NCBI GenBank assembly: GCA_029264225.1
Contig: JARICB010000213.1
Location: 1-5,348, forward strand
Origin: Nocardioides sp.
GTDB lineage: Bacteria > Actinomycetota > Actinomycetes > Propionibacteriales > Nocardioidaceae
DNA: 5,348 nt
Direction of reading: 5' to 3'
Part shown: in pieces, positions 1 through 4,361 of the stretch
Position numbering within the stretch: position 1 is the first letter of the stretch
Layout of the letters: the number at the start of each line of letters is the position of its first letter
The notes under the pieces: generated by a model
What the model saw: only the letters and a program-made list of their open reading frames with translations
Told to the model about the DNA's origin: nothing
Databases searched by the model: none
Program-made: the position numbers and the translations under genes

Positions 1-670
1 GGCGCCGCAACACGTCCTCGATCACTGCCGCGACGTCCTCGGCGGTCTGCACCGGAACACCTGGGGTGTCCGGGATGCCGGCCGCCAGCTCGGTACGAAT
101 GATCGAGGGCAGCACCATGCTGACCTCGATGCCGTCGAGCAGGAGTTCTTGGCGCAGGGCATCGGTAAAACCAACGACGGCGTGCTTGGAGGCGGTGTAC
201 GTCGCCCCGCCGCGGGCCGGGACGCGGCCGACGGCAGAGCTGATGTTGACGATGTGACCCCGCCTGCGCTCCACCATGGCAGGCGCGCAGGCCTTGACCC
301 CGTTGATGGTGCCGTGCACGTTGACGTCGAAAACGGCGCGGGCCACGGACTCGGGCTCGACCAGAACCCGTCCGACAGGCATGATCCCGGCGTTGTTGAT
401 CAACACGTCGACCGGGCCGAACTCGCCGGTCACGATGTCGAGGCAGTGCTGCCAGGAGTCACTGTCGGCCACGTCGAGGCTCATTCCCAGCACGCCGATC
501 TCGTCGGCGGTGCGCTTGACCGTGATGGCGTCCTTGTCGCCGATGGCGACCTGCATCCCGGCAGCGAGCAGCCGGATCGCCGTCGCCTTGCCGATCCCCC
601 GGGCGCCGCCGGTGACCAGGACCACCTGGCCGGTGAGATCACGGACGGGCTTCTTGAGCGTCATTCGCAT
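1..670 (-). CDS. Short-chain dehydrogenase/reductase (SDR), 3' end cut by window edge
   Basis: Classical SDR oxidoreductase with a Rossmann fold; 223 complete codons are visible and the C-terminus lies outside the window. Seen: cofactor-binding TGGARGIG at residues 20-27, NNAG at 92-95, Asn117 in the helix-4 position, the ISS strand with catalytic Ser144/145, and YTASK with catalytic Tyr158 and Lys162. All four active-site positions are therefore intact. Asp45, just after the second beta strand (VAIGD), is the position that usually favours NAD(H) over NADP(H); this is inference from the family. PSIIRTEL at 188-195 is the usual loop after strand 6. The substrate cannot be told from sequence. 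The start at 670 is preferred because a TANNNT box lies 7 bases upstream; an ATG two codons later (664) is the alternative. It lies downstream of purA on the same strand, 107 bases away, with its own promoter candidate, so operon membership with purA is doubtful. Confidence 0.93.
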   Translation of the reverse strand, partial: MRMTLKKPVRDLTGQVVLVTGGARGIGKATAIRLLAAGMQVAIGDKDAITVKRTADEIGVLGMSLDVADSDSWQHCLDIVTGEFGPVDVLINNAGIMPVGRVLVEPESVARAVFDVNVHGTINGVKACAPAMVERRRGHIVNISSAVGRVPARGGATYTASKHAVVGFTDALRQELLLDGIEVSMVLPSIIRTELAAGIPDTPGVPVQTAEDVAAVIEDVLRR

Positions 671-677
671 GGATCGC

Positions 678-683
678 AAGTTA
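678..683 (-). promoter_or_regulatory. -10 element (TAACTT) for the SDR gene, leaderless arrangement
   Basis: On the minus strand TAACTT fits the actinobacterial -10 consensus TANNNT and is followed by exactly 7 bases and then the ATG at 670, so transcription would begin at or next to the start codon. No Shine-Dalgarno sequence precedes this ATG. The -35 region (about 701-707) does not resemble TTGAC and is partly covered by an inverted repeat. This is a motif-based inference. Confidence 0.45.
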
Positions 684-695
684 CCGCGACCGTGC

Positions 696-711
696 ACTCG
701 GCGTACCGAGT
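696..711. repeat. Inverted repeat ACTCGG-N4-CCGAGT, operator candidate
   Basis: Perfect 6-bp arms (696-701 and 706-711) separated by CGTA. The repeat covers the place where the -35 element of the SDR promoter should sit, so a bound repressor or activator could control that gene. No T-run follows on either strand, so it does not look like a terminator of purA. A chance palindrome in GC-rich DNA is possible. Confidence 0.35.
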
Positions 712-738
712 CGAACGATTCTTGTCCGAGCGGGCAGC

Positions 739-754
739 GGTCAACTCAGGTCAA
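739..754. repeat. Tandem GGTCAA direct repeat (10-bp period)
   Basis: GGTCAA occurs at 739-744 and again at 749-754, one helical turn apart. Read on the minus strand each copy is TTGACC, a good match to a sigma-70-type -35 element directed at the SDR gene, but the matching -10 position 17-18 bases on (around 716-721) is poor. It may be an activator site, an upstream alternative promoter, or chance. Confidence 0.3.
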
Positions 755-777
755 GGATCGCGAGTCGACGGAAGGTC

Positions 778-2061
778 TCAGGGGTGGACGACGATGGTCT
801 GCTCGCGACCCGGACCGACGCCTACGCCCCAGATCTTCGCCCCGGAAAGCTCCTCGAGCGCCTTGACGTAGATCTGCGCGTTCTTCGGCAGGTCCTCGAA
901 CGTGCGGCAGCCGGAGATGTCGGTGCGCCAGCCCTCGAAGTAATCATAGATCGGCTTGGCGTGGTGGAACTCGGTTTGCGTCATCGGCATCTCGTCGACG
1001 CGCTGCCCGTCCACCTCGTAGGCCACGCAGACCGGGATGCGGTCCCAGGCGTCGAGGATGTCGAGCTTGGTCAGGAAGAACTCGGTCAGTCCGTTGACCC
1101 GGCTGGCGTAGCGCGCCACCACCGCGTCGTACCAGCCACAGCGACGGGTGCGGCCGGTCGAGACACCGATCTCGCCCCCGAGCTCCTGGAGCTTGAGGCC
1201 ATCGGCGTCGAAGAGTTCGGTCGGGAAGGGGCCGGACCCGACGCGGGTCGTGTAGGCCTTGATCACGCCGATCACCCGGTCGATCCGGGTCGGACCGACA
1301 CCAGCGCCGACACAGACGCCACCCGCGACCGGGTTGGACGAGGTCACGAAGGGGTAGGTGCCGTGATCGACGTCAAGCATGGTCGCCTGGGCGCCCTCGA
1401 ACAGCACCGTGCGACCGGCGTCGAGCGCGTTGTTGAGCAGCAGCGAGGTGTCGCAGACCATCGGCTCGAGCCGGTCGGCGTACGCCAGCAGTTCCTCGAC
1501 GATCGCCTCGACCTCGATGGCGCGGCGGTTGTAGACCTTGGTCAGCAGGTGGTTGCGGACGTCGAGCGCGGCCTCGATCTTCTGGCGCAGGATGCTCTCG
1601 TCGAAGAGGTCGGCGATGCGCACCCCGACCCGGTTGACCTTGTCGGCGTAGGCGGGGCCGATGCCTCGCCCGGTGGTGCCGATCAGGTTCTTGCCGAGGA
1701 AACGCTCCGAGACCTTGTCGATGGTCGCGTGGTAGCTGGCGATGACGTGGGCGTTGGCGCTGACCTTGAGTTCGGCCAGCTCGACGCCGCGCTCGCTCAG
1801 ACCGTCCAACTCGCGGAACAGCGCCTCGGGCGAGACCACGACTCCATTGGCGATGACGCTGGTCGCTCCCGGGGTGAGAATGCCGCTGGGCAGCAGGTGC
1901 GTCGCGTACTTCTCGCCGTTGATGACGATGGTGTGACCGGCGTTGTGGCCACCGCTGGTGCGGACAACGAAGTCGATCTGGTCGGTGGTGGCCAACAGGT
2001 CGGTGGCCTTGCCTTTGCCTTCATCGCCCCATTGGGCGCCGAGTACGACGATCGCGGGCAT
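778..2061 (-). CDS. purA: Adenylosuccinate synthetase
   Basis: Catalyses IMP + aspartate + GTP to adenylosuccinate, GDP and phosphate, the first committed step from IMP to AMP; cytosolic, normally a homodimer. The 427 residues are the usual full length. Seen: the phosphate-binding loop GDEGKGK at 12-18 with the catalytic Asp13, GGHNAGHT at 37-44 with His43 (the second catalytic residue), [14 protein letters not shown] at 128-141, the FEGAQ...[13 protein letters not shown] stretch in the 220s-240s, [11 protein letters not shown] near 300 (substrate-binding loop with its arginines), TKLD near 330 (guanine recognition) and the C-terminal GVGPGREQT. No key residue is missing. The start is fixed by an AGGAGGG ribosome binding site 5 bases upstream and by the typical [18 protein letters not shown] opening. 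It is transcribed away from the lipid kinase gene; the shared upstream region holds two stem-loops that may act on its leader. Confidence 0.98.
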   Translation of the reverse strand: MPAIVVLGAQWGDEGKGKATDLLATTDQIDFVVRTSGGHNAGHTIVINGEKYATHLLPSGILTPGATSVIANGVVVSPEALFRELDGLSERGVELAELKVSANAHVIASYHATIDKVSERFLGKNLIGTTGRGIGPAYADKVNRVGVRIADLFDESILRQKIEAALDVRNHLLTKVYNRRAIEVEAIVEELLAYADRLEPMVCDTSLLLNNALDAGRTVLFEGAQATMLDVDHGTYPFVTSSNPVAGGVCVGAGVGPTRIDRVIGVIKAYTTRVGSGPFPTELFDADGLKLQELGGEIGVSTGRTRRCGWYDAVVARYASRVNGLTEFFLTKLDILDAWDRIPVCVAYEVDGQRVDEMPMTQTEFHHAKPIYDYFEGWRTDISGCRTFEDLPKNAQIYVKALEELSGAKIWGVGVGPGREQTIVVHP

Positions 2062-2066
2062 TGCAG

Positions 2067-2073
2067 CCCTCCT
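2067..2073 (-). promoter_or_regulatory. Strong Shine-Dalgarno site of purA
   Basis: AGGAGGG on the minus strand, 5 bases before the purA ATG. It is the only strong ribosome binding site seen in front of a gene in this window, and it settles the purA start. Its upstream half lies in the arm of a small palindrome (2071-2083), so it could be partly hidden in RNA structure. Confidence 0.8.
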
Positions 2074-2083
2074 GTGTCACAGG
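2071..2083 (-). repeat. Small palindrome CCTGTG-T-CACAGG overlapping the purA ribosome binding site
   Basis: Perfect 6-bp arms around a single T. As RNA the 1-base loop is too tight, so only about 4-5 pairs could form; as DNA it is a compact symmetric site. One arm includes AGG of the purA Shine-Dalgarno sequence, so either a protein or a hairpin here would affect purA translation. Confidence 0.4.
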
Positions 2084-2102
2084 TCAGTACGACCAAAGAA
2101 AT

Positions 2103-2128
2103 AGCTCCGGCACAAGTGCACCGGAGCT
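2103..2128 (-). promoter_or_regulatory. Stem-loop in the purA leader (attenuator-like or 5' stabiliser)
   Basis: Arms AGCTCCGG (2103-2110) and CCGGAGCT (2121-2128) pair perfectly over 8 bases around a 10-base loop, and CAC/GTG inside the loop can add three more pairs. Read in the purA direction the stem is followed by ATTTCTTT, a weak T-rich tract, which gives it some resemblance to an intrinsic terminator placed before purA. No competing antiterminator fold is evident by eye and no known purine riboswitch core was recognised. If the promoter at 2140-2145 is correct, the hairpin sits at the very 5' end of the transcript, where it could instead protect the RNA. Confidence 0.45.
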
Positions 2129-2139
2129 CTTGCGGCATC

Positions 2140-2145
2140 ACGTTA
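2140..2145 (-). promoter_or_regulatory. Possible -10 element (TAACGT) of purA
   Basis: TAACGT on the minus strand matches TANNNT. It would start transcription near 2133, giving a leader of about 70 bases that contains the 2103-2128 stem-loop and the Shine-Dalgarno site. No good -35 lies 17-18 bases upstream; a TTGACT on the minus strand is about 30 bases away, too far to pair with it. Confidence 0.3.
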
Positions 2146-2184
2146 GCGCACCCGCCGGGCTTCGCTGAACCTGCGAGTCAAGCA

Positions 2185-2214
2185 CCGGACGGCGTCCGTG
2201 GAGTGGGCTACCGT
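2185..2214 (+). promoter_or_regulatory. Leaderless promoter of the lipid kinase gene
   Basis: TACCGT at 2209-2214 fits the TANNNT -10 consensus and is followed by exactly 7 bases before the GTG at 2222. Eighteen bases upstream, CCGGAC at 2185-2190 keeps the GAC core of the TTGAC -35 box. The arrangement argues for translation from 2222 on a transcript with no leader and against the longer reading frame from GTG 2198, which would place the promoter inside the gene. Confidence 0.45.
2186..2198. repeat. Inverted repeat CGGAC-GGC-GTCCG at the -35 region
   Basis: Perfect 5-bp arms around GGC. It covers most of the proposed -35 box of the lipid kinase promoter and so could be an operator. Short GC-rich palindromes are common by chance in such DNA. 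Confidence 0.25.
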
Positions 2215-2221
2215 CCCGTGC

Positions 2222-3178
2222 GTGGATCCCATACTCGTGATTACCAACTCACTGGCCGGCACCTCCGACCAGGAGACTCTCGACCGAGCGCTGACGATTC
2301 TTCGCGAATCAGCCTCCGTCGAGGTGGCTGCGACGTCGAACCCCGGAGAGCTCGACGGGGTTCTTCACCGGGCAGGCTCCCGGATGATCGTGGTGGCCGG
2401 CGGTGACGGCAGCCTGCATGCGGTGATCGCCGCCCTGCACAAGCGCAACGAGCTCGCTGGCAAGACGCTGGCGCTGCTGCCGCTCGGCACCGGCAACGAC
2501 TTCGCCCGCGGCACCGACATCCCCCTCGACATCGACGAGGCCGCCCGGCTGGTGCTGTCAGGGGAGCCGCGCCCGGTCGCCCTGATCCTGGACGAGACCG
2601 GCTGCGTCGTGGTCAACAACGTGCACGTGGGCGCGGGCGCGCAGGCCAGCCGACGCGGTCATCGCTGGAAGTCCCGGCTCGGCAGTATCGGTGTCGGCAG
2701 GGTCAACCTCGGCAAGCTCGGCTACCCGATCGGCGCCCTGTTGTCGTCCTTCCAGCCGCCGAGCCAACGGCTGCGGGTCGAGGTCGACGGCGTGGTCGTC
2801 AACGACCTCGATCAGCCGGTCATGATGGTCGCTGTCGGCAACGGCGCCAATGTCGGTGGTGGCACCCCACTCACCCCGGACGCCGACCCGGAGGACCAGA
2901 CGCTGGACGTAATGATCTCGCGGGCCGTCACTCCCGGCGCGAAGCTCGACTATCTGGCGAAGCTCCGCAAGGGTGCACACCCCGAACGCGACGACGTGCT
3001 CTACGTGCGCGGCCACGAGGTCTCGGTCAGTGGCGAGGAGTTCTTCGTCTCTGCTGACGGTGAGATCTACGGTCCCGAGCGCAGCCGCACGTGGCGAGTC
3101 GACCCGGACGCCTACCGCATGGTGTTGCCGCCGATGGGCCCGAAGCCCGCCGACGACCAGCCCACCGACGAGGACTAG
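2222..3178 (+). CDS. Diacylglycerol kinase family lipid kinase
   Basis: Member of the DAGK_cat / YegS-like family, which transfers phosphate from ATP to lipid hydroxyls, most often diacylglycerol to phosphatidic acid; it would act at the inner membrane face as a soluble or peripheral protein, since no membrane segment is visible. Numbered from GTG 2222 (318 residues): an opening beta strand ILVITNSLAG at 4-13, the nucleotide-binding GGDGS at 60-64, and PLGTGNDFARG at 87-97, the family's second signature. The C-terminal half has the usual beta-sandwich elements: NVGGGTPLTPDADPEDQTLD followed by a YVRGHEVSVSG...FFVSADGE segment. The true substrate could be another lipid such as a sphingoid base or phosphatidylglycerol. 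A longer frame begins at GTG 2198 (326 residues), but it lacks a ribosome binding site and overlaps a promoter. Its stop overlaps that of the convergent regulator gene. Confidence 0.92.
   Translation: MDPILVITNSLAGTSDQETLDRALTILRESASVEVAATSNPGELDGVLHRAGSRMIVVAGGDGSLHAVIAALHKRNELAGKTLALLPLGTGNDFARGTDIPLDIDEAARLVLSGEPRPVALILDETGCVVVNNVHVGAGAQASRRGHRWKSRLGSIGVGRVNLGKLGYPIGALLSSFQPPSQRLRVEVDGVVVNDLDQPVMMVAVGNGANVGGGTPLTPDADPEDQTLDVMISRAVTPGAKLDYLAKLRKGAHPERDDVLYVRGHEVSVSGEEFFVSADGEIYGPERSRTWRVDPDAYRMVLPPMGPKPADDQPTDED
3175..3178. other. Shared CTAG: overlapping stop codons of two convergent genes
   Basis: The palindrome CTAG supplies TAG on the plus strand (3176-3178, lipid kinase) and TAG on the minus strand (3177-3175, regulator). 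The genes therefore overlap tail to tail by 4 bases and leave no room for a terminator between them, so each transcript must run into the other gene as antisense. Confidence 0.9.
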
Positions 3179-4152
3179 AGCCAGCCGCGACGGGCCGCCT
3201 CCACCCCCGCCTGGAACCGGGTGTCGACACCGAGGTCGTCGAGGAGGCCGGCGATGCGGCGCCGGACTGTGCGCAAGCTCAGGTCGAGCGTGCGCGCGAT
3301 CTGCTCATCCTTGGCGCCGGACGCCAACTGCGAGAGGAGCAGCCTGCGCAGGTCGGGCCGCGCCGCGCCACGATCGAGGGTAGGTACGGCGGTCGCCGAG
3401 TCCCACAGATAGTCGAACCACGCCGTCAGCGTCTCGACCAGGGCCGGCTGGCGCACCAGCAGCAGCCGTTGGTTCCGGCCGGCGCCAAGGGGCTCGGGCA
3501 GCATCGCCCTACTGGTACCGATCAGTGCCATCCTGGTCGGAACGTCCGGAAGCAGCCGGATCTGTTCGCCGATGGCGGCCCGGCCGATGAGGATCGCGGG
3601 AGCCACCTGGAGGGTCCGGGCCGGGTAGATGGCCCGCACCCGGCGACCGCTCTGCACGGCGTCACGCACGGCTGCGGTCATCGCCGACTCGCTGGGCAGC
3701 CGCCACTGATCGGGCCGAAGGAAGCAGACGTCACCAGGGGATTCGCGGATCCAGTTCTCCAGCACTCGCGGCGCGTCCGTCTCCGGCCTGATCTCGCCGT
3801 CCAGCCGGGTCGAGCCGGCCTCGACGGCGTTGCCGCCCATGTCGGCGAGCAGGGGGATCGCCCGGGCCAGCCTGCTGAGGTGTACGCCGGCCTCCACGGC
3901 GATGGCTGCCTGGATCGCGACATAGCGCGAGACTGCTTCGACCGGTGACGCGACGGTGACGACGTCGCCCTCGAGGCGCACCACGTCGGCGTCGATGAAG
4001 GGCTCGAGCCGTTCTCGCAGGGCATCGGGCGAGAGGAACATCGTGTCCGCGATCTCGGCCAGCGTGCCGCCGGAGCCCGCAAGCACCTGACGGTAGAGCT
4101 TGTCCATGGACGGCGGCAGGCCCAGCGCGTCTGCGAGCGGGCGCTTGGGCAT
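3175..4152 (-). CDS. Two-HTH transcriptional regulator (TrmB-like N-terminus, LuxR-type C-terminus)
   Basis: Cytosolic DNA-binding regulator of about 325 residues. Numbered from ATG 4152: residues 16-70 look like a TrmB-like winged helix (YRQVLAG...TLAEIADTMFLSPDALRERLEPFIDADVV), 71-257 form a middle domain whose RLLPDVPTRMALIGTSRAMLPEPL stretch resembles the PLD-like region of this actinobacterial family, and 268-325 are a LuxR-type HTH (LRRLLLSQLASGAKDEQIARTLDLSLRTVRRRIAGLLDDLGV). There is no receiver domain, so it is not a normal two-component partner, and no ligand can be predicted. An in-frame ATG at 4161 adds three residues (MPN). The 4152 start is preferred because TAACAT lies 7 bases before it; neither start has a good ribosome binding site. 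A 16-bp palindrome overlaps its start region, suggesting autoregulation. Targets are unknown. Confidence 0.87.
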   Translation of the reverse strand: MPKRPLADALGLPPSMDKLYRQVLAGSGGTLAEIADTMFLSPDALRERLEPFIDADVVRLEGDVVTVASPVEAVSRYVAIQAAIAVEAGVHLSRLARAIPLLADMGGNAVEAGSTRLDGEIRPETDAPRVLENWIRESPGDVCFLRPDQWRLPSESAMTAAVRDAVQSGRRVRAIYPARTLQVAPAILIGRAAIGEQIRLLPDVPTRMALIGTSRAMLPEPLGAGRNQRLLLVRQPALVETLTAWFDYLWDSATAVPTLDRGAARPDLRRLLLSQLASGAKDEQIARTLDLSLRTVRRRIAGLLDDLGVDTRFQAGVEAARRGWL

Positions 4153-4155
4153 GTT

Positions 4156-4171
4156 TGGCATGTTAATGCCA
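4156..4171. promoter_or_regulatory. Palindrome TGGCAT-GTTA-ATGCCA at the regulator start, operator candidate
   Basis: Perfect 6-bp arms (4156-4161 and 4166-4171) around GTTA. The site covers the proposed -10 box of the regulator gene and its upstream ATG. One arm is also part of a GGCATGTT direct repeat (4148-4155 and 4157-4164, 9-bp period). Size and placement suit a dimeric HTH protein repressing its own promoter. Binding by this regulator is inference. Confidence 0.45.
4160..4165 (-). promoter_or_regulatory. -10 element (TAACAT) for the regulator gene, leaderless arrangement
   Basis: TAACAT on the minus strand is followed by exactly 7 bases and then the ATG at 4152. No TTGAC-like -35 is visible 17-18 bases upstream. 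The start was chosen partly on this motif, so it is weaker support than the boxes of the SDR gene and lysS. Confidence 0.35.
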
Positions 4172-4191
4172 TTGGCCTCTGATGGCCGGGC

Positions 4192-4299
4192 TTACGGCGC
4201 GTCGTCGAGCAGAATATGAGCCACGTCGAAGTTCGGTGCACCGCGGGGGTGTGGCGCCGAACCAGCCCATTGGCACGACGCGCAGGGCGCCGCAGTCAT
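4192..4299 (-). CDS. Possible small protein, 35 residues, CxxC motif, no known family
   Basis: An ATG-to-TAA frame in the divergent region, on the regulator's strand and ending 39 bases before the regulator start at 4152. It opens MTAAPCASCQWAGSAP, with Cys6 and Cys9 forming CxxC, and ends NFDVAHILLDDAP. There is no membrane segment or signal peptide. Third codon positions are G or C in 26 of 35 codons, compatible with coding in this genome but not proof. Ribosome binding is weak: a GGAG lies 13 bases upstream, and there is no leaderless -10 box. The same region in another minus-strand frame also gives a CxxC stretch (PCDDCGALRVVPMGWFG), so frame choice is uncertain. It might be a regulator-associated peptide or simply untranslated DNA. 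Confidence 0.25.
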   Translation of the reverse strand: MTAAPCASCQWAGSAPHPRGAPNFDVAHILLDDAP

Positions 4300-4348
4300 C
4301 GCAGGGGACGACTCCGGCGCCCTTGTCGTGTGATGGGCGCGCGCCGGA

Positions 4349-4354
4349 TAGCCT
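4349..4354 (+). promoter_or_regulatory. -10 element (TAGCCT) of lysS, leaderless arrangement
   Basis: TAGCCT fits TANNNT and is followed by exactly 7 bases before the lysS ATG at 4362; no Shine-Dalgarno sequence is present. A weak TTGTCG at 4323-4328 would be a -35 box with a long 20-base spacer. GC-rich inverted arms CCGGCGC (4314-4320) and GCGCCGG (4341-4347) flank that region and could fold or bind a protein. Confidence 0.45.
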
Positions 4355-4361
4355 TCCTCGC

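Noticed and set aside
696..711. Intrinsic terminator for purA
   Set aside because: The hairpin has only 6 pairs, lies 67 bases past the stop codon, and has no T-run after it in the purA direction.
149..871. Plus-strand frames opposite the SDR gene
   Set aside because: Antisense to a reductase with an intact cofactor site and Ser-Tyr-Lys active site; the translations have no recognisable motif and run across the promoter region into the end of purA.
784..2406. Plus-strand open frame of 540 codons lying opposite purA
   Set aside because: It is the antisense shadow of purA: high third-position GC removes stops on the opposite strand. Its translation is rich in repetitive V, D, G and R with no domain, while purA has every signature of its family.
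3091..3948. Plus-strand frame of 285 codons opposite the regulator
   Set aside because: Shadow of the two-HTH regulator, with low-complexity R/P/G-rich translation that also overlaps the end of the lipid kinase.
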